From Capillidium heterosporum (taxonomy: Eukaryota > Entomophthoromycota > Entomophthoromycetes > Entomophthorales > Capillidiaceae): a stretch of 64,000 nucleotides of DNA. This document shows, one piece after another, positions 48,410-59,817 of the stretch. Where the stretch lies: assembly GCA_016630905.1 (NCBI GenBank), contig WBMQ01000002.1, forward strand, positions 1,922,001 to 1,986,000, in the 5' to 3' direction. Numbering within the stretch: position 1 is the first letter of the stretch; every line of letters starts with the position of its first letter. The notes beneath the pieces are model-generated. The model ran no database searches, had not been told where the DNA came from, and saw nothing but the letters and a program-made list of their open reading frames with translations. Made by a program: the position numbers and the translations under genes.

Positions 48410-50996
48410 TAAAGTTTTATTTGATTTTAGTTTATAAAGGGTAGGCTGCTTATCAGCATACCTAGAAATATTACCTATTCAACATTAGATAAGTCCTTTG
48501 TTATAGATGATGCGAATCCTTTAAATACGTGGTGAAATTAGAATAGGCAATGGAATCTTAACCAAACTTTGAGTAGTAAGTGGTAATGTAACAATAAAAA
48601 ACTAATATATAACTAGTAACTAACCACGCTTCCAACAAACCTTAAAACCAAAAATACACTTTAGCTACTAAATAAAATCAATAGAAAATATACTATTTTA
48701 AAAGACACTATAATCGTTTATAAAAATAGCATATAGAAATCCAGTAAATATCTTTATTTTAGCCAAGGATAGACACCTAATACAAAACTACAATTAGTAA
48801 AATAGCTCGCTACATAACTATCAAGTTTAAAATATAAATCAGGAATGCATGAATGGTATATAAAAAAGAGTCTCAGCATCAATAACTTGGATCAGACTCG
48901 TCATCTAAATGGGCTCATCATAATAACAATCAAAATAGGATGGATTGCTTACCTTACAGGTCCTACTCCTTGAGCTTGTCAACCATCGATGATACCGGAT
49001 CAACAGATTAGGTTCCTATAACATGTGAATTAGTATATAGGATCGTTTAAAGTATAAAGCAATTTATACAAAGTATCAGAGTTAAAAAGCCGCTGTTTTT
49101 CCACATAGAAGATTGAGACGGTAATTCCAAAATTTTATCATCATTATAGAACACTACAAATATATTGAACTACTTACATTGAAGGTACATAGCGGATATG
49201 TCGAAATTTAAACTAAAACTTAAATTAGTATTGTTGTTGAAAGCTAATGTGAAATTTAATTGTAAAGTCGACATCAGTATAAAGCTAAAATCATGGTGAA
49301 TTTAATCATAAACTCTAGTTTGAAAATTTTAAATTTAAGTCATCATGTCGATTCAAATGGAATGTTTAATGGTTGGAAAAGTTAAAGGGTGGACAAATTT
49401 TGGTGGTTGTTGACTTACATTTATTGTAAAGTTTGCAAATTTGAATAGAAATGCAAATTTTTCAAAGTTAGAATCTGCATTTTGGTAGTTCTCTTGTGGG
49501 ATTAAAAATTAATTTTGATAGCTATGCTATTCTTATTGGCTGTTTTGATAAATTGGATATATTCTCTAGTGCAAAAATATTGCCGGGAATTCCAATACTA
49601 ATTGTAAAGGAAATTGGGGCAGTATTTTGAAACGGATAGAAAGAGCTGTAGTAATTACCCATGCTGGATTACCATGAAAGAAAGTAGGAAGAATGGTGAT
49701 ATCCAGCTCTTATTTGGGGAAGATGGAGTTTCATTTGAATAAAATTAAAAGGAATGTTCTTTATATCTAAGCTTATAGAAAAGATAAATTAGTATGGCTG
49801 GAAGAGATGGTGGACCTATAAGTCAAAGTTACATATCGGGTACCAATATTTTTCCATAGGATACGACTAAATGCTACTTAGGTTCAAGCTGTATAGCAAA
49901 TACTATCAGCCAGGTCTGCATCTTTTATCTAAAATAACTTATCTGATTCAACTTTACAATTAAACCGCAAGAAATACAATGGTGCAAATTTTAAAGGGTT
50001 TGGGTACCTGCATGTTATTTGCAACATCGAAATAGGAGCTTGAAGTCCTCCTATATTGATACAGTATTTAATTATCAATATATTTGGGATTGTAACTGAT
50101 CACTAGACTATATTTGAATATAGTTGCAGATTACTAATGGCGGCCAAGGGAGAATCACAGTTTTGAATAAAGCATAGATTCGAAACGTATTGATGATAAA
50201 ATATAACTTCAAAACGACGACGGTAATAAACTTGTGTACAGATAAAACTCTAACATCTGCTATCAAAACTCTTATTGATTCAGCAAACTGTACTTTGTAC
50301 CTTTTCTTTAAACAATGAAAACATGTGAAGTTTAATAAACTTAAATCTAGGTATAAAAGCTTGGCTAGTTAACTAGTATCAAATTTAAAGGATGTTTTAT
50401 ATAGGTATTAAAGTGGAATTCAACCTTTAATATATATAAATTAATTAGCCACCACTTAAAAGAATATTTATAGGAGTCGAGTATTTTACAAAGAAAAGCT
50501 AATGGAACTCCAGAAATTTCCCCAAACTAAAATGCAGTATCAGTGAACAACCGGGTGGTTTATAGCTATTTTTACCTGCCAATTGTACGTACCTACATGC
50601 TGGTTCAGTTAGCTGTTGATTGGCTTGAGGGAGTTGGAACTGCTTTGCCCACTTGTAGCTCCAGAGTAGTGTACAATACATAAATTTACGTTGAAAACCC
50701 AAAAGCTGGAAATGGTGATGATTCAGATTGGTGTACTAACGGTAACAAACCTTTCCTTTATTTCAATGTAACGGTTTGTTGAATGGTATTGGGATTAGGG
50801 CCCATCCTATCGGACCCAAAATTTTACAATCTCGATAGTTTAAATTGTACTATTTCCAAAACTGTATCCCCTCTACACTATATTATAAAAAGTCCAAACA
50901 CTTCACCTTGGAAAATTCATCTTTATATTTATTTATTTGATTTCGACCTTGGTTTTTATTCCATATTCAACCTCGACCTTCGATCTACTACATACG
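48410..50996. other. 2.6-kb region without recognised gene
   Basis: AT-rich, stops in all frames, no repeat recognised. The last 120 bp contain a TATA-like stretch (CTATATTATAAAAAG, 50,878-50,892) at a suitable distance before the receptor-like gene. Confidence 0.4.
50878..50892 (+). promoter_or_regulatory. TATA-like element of the receptor-like gene
   Basis: CTATATTATAAAAAG, about 105 bp before the ATG at 50997. Its position favours 50997 over the in-frame ATG at 50937 as the start, because transcription would begin near the latter. Confidence 0.4.
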
Positions 50997-52500
50997 ATGA
51001 AAGTTCGGCTTAGCATATTAGCTTTAGTAGCGCTGGCGACAACATTGATAAAATTGGTTCAAAGTAAAGAGGTAGCTGGCGCTGCAGGCATCGCTGAAGA
51101 GCTAGAGCAGCTGTTTGACCAACCTTTTTTGCAAGTTAACCAACCTTTACCGCAAGTAGCCGAGCAACATATTCAGACCAGCACCATGACCAACAATCAC
51201 TTTTTACTAGCACCGACCCACATACCTACCTCAACCCATAACCCAATAAAAAGTATAGTTAGTGTCACTTACCTAACTTCAACTTCGATAGTTACAGTGG
51301 AAACTCATGTCGCAAAAAAGACACCCAAGGACGACAAAGATACAACACATCACAAGCACAAAGCCTCTATAAATTCTAAAGATCTAGGTGAAGAGGAAAC
51401 AGCCGAATCCAAGCTGTTAGCCATAGATCCAATAGGTGCTCACCTCATGATCGTGGTAGGACTGATAACAACTTCGCTAAACCTAGCCAGCTGCAGCTAC
51501 CTCATATACCTGGTAGTAACTTTGAGTAAGAAAGTTGGATTCCACACCAGCTTGCGCATGCTGCTGTACTCGGTTGTCTTTGATATGTTGGTTGGCTTCT
51601 TCTTTACGGCCTCTATAGTGTACTCCTCCCTGTTCAACGCCTTGATCGCCGGTACTTCCTGCATGGCTATAGGCTTCATCATCAACACGTTGACGGCAGC
51701 CGACATGCTTTTAATCGCTTACCTTGGCTTTAGATACGTTGACCGTTACCCTCTTTGACTATGACTTACCTAAAGGAAAGTACGATTCTATTTTGCTTAG
51801 TGTGGTTGTTGGGTTACCGTTCTTAGCTTCGACAGTGTTGGCTAATTATCACGCGTTTGGCCCCGAGGTCCTGTGGTGCCTAATTGATGACGATACTATG
51901 GCTGGTAAAATTTCAACAGTAGCCACCGTCTCTTTATACTTCTTGGTAGGACTTATTATATTGATGGCTTATATCTTTGTCAAAGTGAAGAAGGATAGTA
52001 TAAACGATGCCATCAGCTTTACTCAAGTCGTCGATAGAGAAGATTGTGGGAAAGATAGCTGCCTACCAACAAAGAAGGGCTTAGGTGATGTAAAGCTGCA
52101 GGAATTGAGTCAGTCGGACGAGTACGTACAGTTGAAAATCTCTAATATGACAACGACTACCGCTACTTTGAAACATAATACACACAGGTTTAACAGAAGA
52201 TCCATATTGGTGCCTGATTACTCGGAGATCAAGCTGGCTTCTCATATGTTCATTCACTTTTTGCAGTATACGCCACCTACTTTGCACCTAATGATGATGA
52301 TCTTGGACTACCAAGCTAGCTGGGCTTTCACGATAGCTATTTTGTCGACCAATTTAGGAGGTATATTCCAGCTGTATGCCTACCTGCACCATCAGAAGAA
52401 GAAAAAGTCGACCTTCAAGGAGTACTACTTGGAGGACAACGGCTTGATGAAGAACCCAAAGTACCATCGCAGGGATAGTTCCACCACTTTTTACAATTAG
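50997..52500 (+). CDS. Seven-helix receptor-like membrane protein, needing one +1 frame change
   Basis: A single-exon gene. The signal peptide MKVRLSILALVALATTLIKL is followed by a roughly 120-residue Thr/Ser/His/Lys-rich outer domain and then seven hydrophobic segments at about residues 148-172, 184-206, 211-236, 262-284, 306-332, 412-435 and 437-462. A roughly 80-residue loop lies between helices 5 and 6, and the tail is charged. This topology suggests a G-protein-coupled receptor of a divergent fungal class; I cannot name the class or ligand. Between helices 3 and 4 the frame ends YVDRYPL at TGA and resumes one base later as DYDLPKGKYDS (51,747-51,759). Removing one base gives exactly 501 codons (500 aa) and restores all seven helices, so the two halves are almost surely one protein. 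Confidence 0.65.
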
Positions 52501-53171
52501 GAGCATGGCTGATGCCGGTAGAGTATCTACTTTGATAATGTGTTGTTGTAGTTATTTGCACAAGAATTTGAAATTTTCTATTTAATAAACTGCCGTTTTA
52601 GTTTACACTTTTATTGTACTGTACTTTATAGCTTCAAAGCTTTCTCAGATCTAGTTGGTCACTTGCCTGTCTCTCGAGAATAGATAGTGCTGGGATTTAA
52701 TATATTGACCTAAGCTTAACTATGCTAAATTCTACACTCGCTTCAGCTAGCAGCCATTTTAATATAAAGCCATCAATTTTAACAGTATAGGTTTTCCTTA
52801 TGTGATAGTGAAAACTAAACACATTTCCACCAGATAATATTCGTGCTTTTCATAAACGTATTTTTGAATACAAGTCCTGTATCTTGATAGCGAAAGCTAA
52901 ATTTGATGGAATCACATCTATAGTAGGAACTCGATGTACATTTTACTTGTATCAACTATAAAATACTATGTACTAGCCCCATCATACCATATATAACAGA
53001 TATATTAATTTATACCGTTTATAGTGGCTATACAAAAAAGAATTAAGTATATAAGAAATCTGTATAAAGCAACAGAAAAGCATTATCCATATAATATGAA
53101 ATTCTTTACTTCAGCAACCGCACTCTTTTTAACCAACTTTTCAAACATTTTTATGTGCAAGCTATACTTAC
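52501..53171. repeat. Degraded copy of the 44.4-kb duplicated segment
   Basis: 52,855-53,135 is similar to 44,440-44,700, the 134-codon hypothetical frame ('tatttttgaatacaagtcct' against 'tatttttgaatacatactct' and onward). The frame is broken here. The rest is the 3' side of the receptor-like gene and of GDSL copy 1. Confidence 0.5.
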
Positions 53172-54196
53172 TTAGTTTTTGAGAAGCTTAACGAAGCTAT
53201 CTGCTAGATACCTATGTACGACAGTAGTGGGGTGGGCGTAATCCCAGTAAAAGTGAGCGTTTGGATCGGTACAGACGTTGACACGCACCTTGTCCTTGGA
53301 GCACTTTTCATCAGCAATCAGGTTTTCTGGGAATAACTCCCTGCTGAAAGTTCCATTCAATAGTGGCGCCATGTATTGGTTTGTCTTAAAGTTAACAATT
53401 CGAGTATGTAAATGATGCTCTTTGATGAAATCTCTGAGTGTAGTTAGCATGGTAGCAAATAGCTCATTATGCGTCCTCTCAATGACTCTACGACGTTTCC
53501 GCTCATGGGGTTGGATATTGAGTAAAGGTCGATCCAACAATGGTAGATCCCCTATGAGGAAAGTGTGGGGATCGTTGGTAAGTAAAAACTCCTTTAATAT
53601 AGGTTCCAATGTAGCAAAAACAACCTTGGGTTCAATCCTAGCAAATATATAATCGTTACCACCGTACCACAAGATGACCAAACTGCTCTTCAAGCTCAAG
53701 CTCCCATGTCTAGCCTTATATCTCTTGAATTTCTCTTGGAACTGGGTCTCAATCGGCGTAAGTACATCTAAAAACAAACAGGCAAAAAAGTTAAGTTAAT
53801 TTCAAAATTAGTAAACTTACTTCTCCACCAGCTCAAACTTTGGACTACCGAACTGCCTCCCACTGAAAAATTTTTGTACTCTAACGTTTTGCTTAAATAG
53901 GTAGCTAACATTTTATGCAAGTACTCAACCCAGACTATACCGTTGGAAAACCTACCCTTACAGTAATGCAATCGATCAGGAAGCAACCCTAAGGTCCTTT
54001 GGAACGTATTACCGTCGTCGTTCAAACTGTCACCGAAAATTATCATTCTGTCAAACTGGTAGATGCTCTTTGGTGGTAAATTTATAGCTGGAATAGGTAA
54101 TGGAGCTACACATACCTTCCTATGTATATCTCTAAAGATCGTCACTAGATAGCCAAGTCCTAAGACTAAAATGGGAATGGTAGCTTTGAATAGCAT
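53172..54196 (-). CDS. Secreted GDSL/SGNH hydrolase, copy 1
   Basis: A probable extracellular or vacuolar esterase/lipase of the SGNH family. Exons 53821-54196 and 53172-53767 with a 53-nt intron; 323 aa. The N-terminal hydrophobic segment (ATIPILVLGLGYLVTIF) serves as signal peptide or anchor. Blocks: I, FDRMIIFGDSLNDDG with the nucleophile Ser; II, FSVGGSSVV; III, ILWYGGNDYI; V, WDYAHPTTVVHRYLADSF with the Asp/His pair. Tandem with a close paralogue at 54630-55652 and related to the dead copy at 47476. Substrate unknown. No frame irregularity. Confidence 0.88.
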
Positions 54197-54629
54197 AGTT
54201 GGAACTTATGAACTTTGGTATAAAAAATAACTAGGTGCTCCTTCAGCTCAATTCGAAAAAATTAGATGCAGTTCCAAGTTCTAGTTATTTATACTTTTGA
54301 TTTTTGTAATCGACCGTTGATCATGTAGGTACGATTATAAAGTTGGGACTTGAAGATGATTGATCATAGCTTTGTTTCTATTAGATCAAAAGCCTCTACT
54401 ATGCTTGAAAATAAAAGTCAATATATCCAAATGTACTTATCTGGTCGAAGATTCTCGCTTCAAGCTACTTGCCATTCCTTTAGACAGGTCCAATTTTGTA
54501 AAATTGAGCTTGGTAAAAATGCCCCAGTTTATGTGAGCAAAATAGCTGACGCCTTCAGACTTGTACTATATTTTTGGTAAATCAAATCAATTATATACTA
54601 ATATGTTTATATCTTAAATATAACAATAT

Positions 54630-55652
54630 TTAAGTTTTCAAAAGCTTAGCAAAGCTATCCGCCAAATACCGGTGTACGATAGTAGTGGGATGGGCATAAT
54701 CCCAATATACATGGGCATTCGGATTAGTACAGATGTTGACACGCACATTTTCTTTAGAGCATCGTTCATCAACGATAAGCTCCTCAGGAAACAGCTCCTT
54801 ACTGTAATTCCTATTTAACAACGGTTCCATATATTCGCTCGACCTAAAAGAAACTATTCTAGTATGTAAATGGTTCTCTTTGATGAACTCCTTGAGTGTA
54901 ACTAGCATAATAGCAAATAGCTTGTTGTGAGTCCTCTCAATGGCTCTACGACGTTGCCGCTCCTCAGGTGGAATGTCTACTAAAGGTCGGTCTAACAATG
55001 GTAGGTCGCCCATGAGGAAAGTGTGGGGGTCGTTGGTAAGTAAAAACTCCTTTAATATAGGTTCCAATGTAGCAAAAACAACTTTGGGTTCGATTTTGGC
55101 AAATATATAGTCATTACCACCGAACCACAGTATTGCTAAGCTATCCTTCAAACTCAAATTTCCGTTCATAGTCTTGTACTGCTTAAACTGTTTTTGGAAC
55201 TGGACTTCTATTGGAGTAAGTATAGCTAATATAGCAAAAGTATTAGATCAATTATAACTCAACAACTTACTACTGTACCCCTTCAAACTTTTGACTACTG
55301 AACTACCACCTACCGAAAAGTTCTTATAGTCTAGTGTCCTATTGAAGTAGGTAGCTAACATTTCATGTAGATACTCAACCCAAACTATGCCGTTGGAAAA
55401 CCTACCTTTACAGTAATGTAGTAGGTCGGGGATCACCCCAACTGTCCTTTTAAATGCGATACCGTCGTCATTCAAACTATCGCCAAATATGACCATCCTA
55501 TCGAATTCGTAGATGCTTTTGGGTGGTAGATTTATGGTTGGTATCGGTAACGGTTCTACACATACCTTACTGTTTATAGCCCTGGGAATCATCATAAGGG
55601 CCTCAAATCCTATAATGAAAGTTGGGAATATGGATGTGATTTTCATGTTCAA
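54630..55652 (-). CDS. Secreted GDSL/SGNH hydrolase, copy 2
   Basis: Exons 55271-55652 and 54630-55225, with a 45-nt intron at the same place and phase as copy 1; 325 aa. Signal segment (MNMKITSIFPTFIIGFEALM). Catalytic blocks: VIFGDSLNDDG, FSVGGSSVVKS, ILWFGGNDYI, YWDYAHPTTIVHRYLADSF. Very similar to copy 1, so a recent tandem duplication. An alternative start two codons downstream (55646) is possible. Confidence 0.88.
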
Positions 55653-56663
55653 TTTTGAGTGTGAGTATAGGAAAATAGGCTGATACCCCTTTTATTTAAT
55701 TTTTTGTTAGATACCATAAGTATAGTTTGAAGTTTTGATATTTATAATATTTCGATTTGCATTAAATAAATATCAATCATAAATGTACAACCAGAATTGA
55801 GACTTTTAAGCTATTATTCGCAATTTAATTCTATGGATCTATCAAGCCTCTACTGCCCATTCAAGTAAGCATCAGGCTTTCTTTAGCTTTACTTTGATAA
55901 CCTCTACATTTTTTCAATGCTTACTATATTCTGTATTATTTTGGAACTATTTCTTAACTGAGCATGCAAAATATTTCAAAATAGTACTGAATAAAGTAGC
56001 ATAGCACCAAAGCATCTTCACCTTTGTCAAAAGAAGATTCATGGCTGAATGCTATGCACTCTTCTATACTTCACCCTAAACGAACTGCCATGTCCTTGTT
56101 TTTTCCATCTTGTATTAACTTGGTAGCCCCATAGAATGAATATTTCTATGCAAGTATATTTTAGCGCAATGCACATCTGTTAACAGCATCTTCATCATAA
56201 ATTGTATCTAATCAAGTAGTTTTATTGGCAAGTATTATATCAACATGAAAGTATCGTTCCATTAGCATAGTAAAAGGAACCTTATGCTACTCACTTTAAA
56301 GTTTCCAAGTGAGTTTTTCAAGCCCAGTTATAACACTTGTCCAAGTTTTTGAACAGAACAGTAGATACCATTTCCTTTCAAATATAGAAATGCAGCTGAT
56401 AAAATATAATAGTCTTTAAATATATATAAAGTTTATACTTTGATAGGTATCTAACTCTAATCGTATTCTTCATTGGATATAGAGGTGTACTATTTGAAAG
56501 TGGTAATAAGTGCTTTAATTTAATGGACAAAGATACTTTCTATCTAATACTGTACTATATTCGACCTCATTTGTCTACCAATTAATTTTTGAAAAATAAA
56601 ATTGAGGTCTAACTAGGTCAAAAATGTCTACAATATCAGATAAGCATAGGCTATCTAAAAAGA
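55653..56663. other. Intergenic region, no gene recognised
   Basis: About 1 kb between GDSL copy 2 and the tRNA gene. AT-rich, no frame or repeat seen. Confidence 0.45.
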
Positions 56664-56735
56664 CTCTCGAGCGGGGAATTGAACCCCGGTCTCCCGCGTG
56701 ACAGGCGGGGATACTCACCACTATACTACCCGAGA
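56664..56735 (-). tRNA. tRNA-Asp (GUC)
   Basis: A 72-nt cloverleaf on the minus strand. The acceptor arms TCTCGGG and CTCGAGA pair with one G-T, and the discriminator is G. The anticodon arm is CCCGC-CTGTCAC-GCGGG with anticodon GTC. The T arm contains GGTTCAATTCC. No intron. Internal promoter boxes A and B fit the consensus. Confidence 0.96.
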
Positions 56736-57035
56736 TATTTGGTTGTATTTCATGTAAAATATGCTTGAACTAGAAATATAACTAGAATAAAAGTATTCAT
56801 TGTAAACCCCAGCACTCACTTTCTATAGGTTATTTCTTCTATGTGTAGTAATATCTATTCATCTTATAACCTTAACTAGCTGTGGGTTAAGTTAGGTTAT
56901 TCACTATTAAAAGTACTACATTTAATTAATTGGAGCAGTTCAAGCATAATTATAATAGCTTTATTTTTCTAGATAATTTTCCATTTTTAAACTAGAAATT
57001 CAAAGTTTATAATTCAGACCTATTCCAAATGAAAC
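56736..57035. other. Spacer between tRNA-Asp and CSN2
   Basis: 300 bp, AT-rich, no feature beyond the 3' end of CSN2. Confidence 0.4.
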
Positions 57036-58770
57036 CTAATGGAGACGGTTAATATGCTCCACCAAATTCAACCTTCGCTTCTTGACAGTGTTAACAACCT
57101 GTACTAAGGACCCGTTCCACTTTTCATTATAGATGTTGGAATCTAGATCCAAGATCTGATTGGCAATGTCGATACGGCCTTTGACTTGCTGGTCCAAGAT
57201 GAGGTGGACGAGGATACTTTGCACTTCGTCAATGGGGATATTAAGTTGCTATAGAAATGAAAAAATAAGCTCAAGGTAAAAATAGAATTATAGAAAAGAA
57301 TATAAAATAAACTAACCTCTGAGATATACTGGAAAGTAATCTTTGTGTAGCTAGAAACTAGACGGGCTATAGCTAAGCCACGGATGGATTTGATGACATC
57401 GTCCAAGTAGTACTTGATGAGAGGGTCGTCAACCAAATCTGCTTGCGCGTGCTTGAGAACTGATTCAAATCCACGTACGTCCTTGGACTGATAGGCTGTG
57501 ACCAGATCAACTAAAGCTGATATGCGCTTATCGTTGCGGTACCTGATTCAATGACAAGTTAGGTTAGTAAACTACACGGAAACTTAAACTTACGGTTTGG
57601 TCTCCTGGGATCCAAAGGGATCTATAGTAGATTTGGAGAGCATGTTGGCGATGACCAAGTACTTGAGCACTTGGAACCGTTGGTCCGAGGCGGCATCCGA
57701 ATAGGAGGTGAAGGATTCAAAGAAGCATTGAACGGCGGCTTCCCAATCTCCTAAACTAAAGTTAGTAGTGAACTCAATAAATACGCGTACCTTCCCTAAA
57801 CTTGATCTTACCACCACACTCCTTGATGATACCTAAGGTTTTACCGTGGGCTGAAGCAGCGTCAATACGCTCACACAGCATATATACCTTCTTTAAATTG
57901 GGAAAGTCTTGGACGGTTGTAAATAATTGGATCTCTAAGCTGTAGATCTCTAGTAATTGGGACGCTTTTAAAGGATCTTCACTACCGTCAGCCAAGTAAC
58001 AATCAGTTTGCATCTCCTTCAACAGCTAAATGACTTTAGTAAACTAATGTATACGAAATGACAATACTGGAACTAGTCTTAGGTAATGCTTAAGCTCCAA
58101 CAACATGTTTGCCAACTTCAAATTGATCTTCAACCGCAGCCTCTATCAAATGTAAAAATGATTACTATTACAGCCAGCTTGCTGTTTACCTCATTAAAAC
58201 TGCCAGGTAGGTGCTTCAAAGTAGTTGCGTAGAACTTGTCGATCCAATTGAGCTGCTGTAGGTCGGAAACCCGCTTCAAGATGGAAAAGATACTCTTTTC
58301 TACATGGTTTCTAGTTATGTCGTTGGACCTATAGTTCAGCAGTTTGGAATAAAATTCTAAAGCCTATTTAGTTTTTAGTAGTTTATTTTTGGTTTTTGGC
58401 CACCTCTTCAAATCGACCTAGCTTCAAATTGATTTTTAAACTCTGCTTCAAACTTTTATACCCCCTAATCGTTGAAAAAATATTAGACTAAGATGCATAA
58501 TTCTAAAAATGTACCATTCAGTATTGTCAGTATCCTTTGTAACTATTTCTTGAAACTTTGACAAAGCGGCCTCCACATTCTCTTTACGTAGCTCTAAGAA
58601 ATAAAAAAATGTTAAAGCCCGTTACATAGTAAGTGCTTTGGGCTGCTATATTTACCTTTAGCTTGCCAGTAGTTGTTCTCTACGCTATCTTCGATCTCGT
58701 TCTCGTCAAACTCTTCGTATTCTAGCTCAAAGTCCTCCCCTTCACTGTACATAAAGTCTTCATCGCTCAT
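57036..58770 (-). CDS. CSN2: COP9 signalosome subunit 2
   Basis: Scaffold subunit of the COP9 signalosome, which removes Nedd8 from cullin-RING ligases. Nine exons: 58656-58770, 58515-58593, 58404-58464, 58190-58363, 58074-58142, 57791-58025, 57594-57750, 57317-57542, 57036-57248; 442 aa, against 443 in human CSN2. It starts MSDEDFMYSEGEDFELEYEE like the human acidic N-terminus. Key blocks: KASQLLEIYSLEIQL, GIIKECGGKIKFREGDWEAA, LKYLVIANMLSKSTIDPFGS, then the PCI domain (VDDPLIKYYLDDVIKSIRGL to LDQQVKGRIDIANQILDLD). Introns are 37-68 nt, and one uses GTTAGT as 5' site. The intron at about 58026-58073 has a weak 5' site (GTTCCA) and is the least certain. No frame irregularity. Confidence 0.92.
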
Positions 58771-59817
58771 TCTGCCACTTCAACTTTGGTTTCCGATTAC
58801 GTAGTTTTTAGCTGAGAAAAGTGAAGGTAGTTTTGGACAATTTACAGCAATACGTTAATTTATGGAGATTCATCAAATTGGAAGCTGCTATACCAATAGA
58901 ATCTGAATCCATAGGAAGAATACTAAAAGTTGCAACCATTTAGGTTTCATCAATTTCATAGCGATTTAGTGAATTTTTATCCATCACTCATCCTTGATGA
59001 CTGAAAAGAATTATATCAACTCTTACAAGGTAAACTAATCTATTTACTAGTTAATTCCTCACCAAAAGTGCACTTGAAAGTACAAATGTTGGGTTGAATA
59101 CTAAAGTAGCAGTTAGAACTATAGTATACAGTATTGCTAATCTCCATATAATTGATATCAAAGTTCTTTTCCAAAAGATTCACTCAACCTTTAGGCAAAG
59201 CAAAGAGCCATAAATGTTGTTTTCGATTAAATACCCAATGCATATGTTGCTAATTAGTAGTAAATACTGAAGGTGTTTTTATTTTATATAATGCTTTATA
59301 AGTTCTAGGACTAGGTAATATTAAAATTTTAGTAAAATTAGCAACTATCTATATTACAAACTTGGATCAACGACCTATTTAATTTTATTAAAGAGCTACG
59401 AAACAAGTTCCCAAAGGATATATACCACAACAAACTAACTAAACTTTATGGAATCTTTTGCTTTGAACTTTAGATTCGTTTGAAGTTTATTCTTTAAATA
59501 AGGTAAGTAAGCTTTGATGTTTTCTATTCTTGTTGATTTATTATCAAAATGTAAATACCATCTATAGGTGCTTTAATGTCTAATACAAAGCAACTTTTTA
59601 TATACTACTACCTTTGATCTTTATTCTTGGCAATCTAAAAGCTTTTAACTAAGTATGGGAACATGCCCAACTATTATTACATATATAAATGTACCTAAAT
59701 TTTATTAAAGGATATATGTAGTACCAACCAACAGCCTACTAGAAAGGTTAAAGCTCCCCAACTATATCGCCAAGTTTCAACCTCCAACTTGTTTAAACTA
59801 TATTCAAATCTCAAACT
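58771..59817. other. Intergenic region upstream of CSN2
   Basis: About 1 kb, AT-rich, no feature recognised other than presumed promoter and the 3' end of the Ras gene. Confidence 0.45.

Noticed and set aside
50499-50702. 67-codon minus-strand frame upstream of the receptor-like gene
   Set aside because: No motif, no supporting context.
54350-54580. 76-codon plus-strand frame between the GDSL genes
   Set aside because: Sits in the promoter of GDSL copy 1 and the 3' side of copy 2, with no recognisable features.
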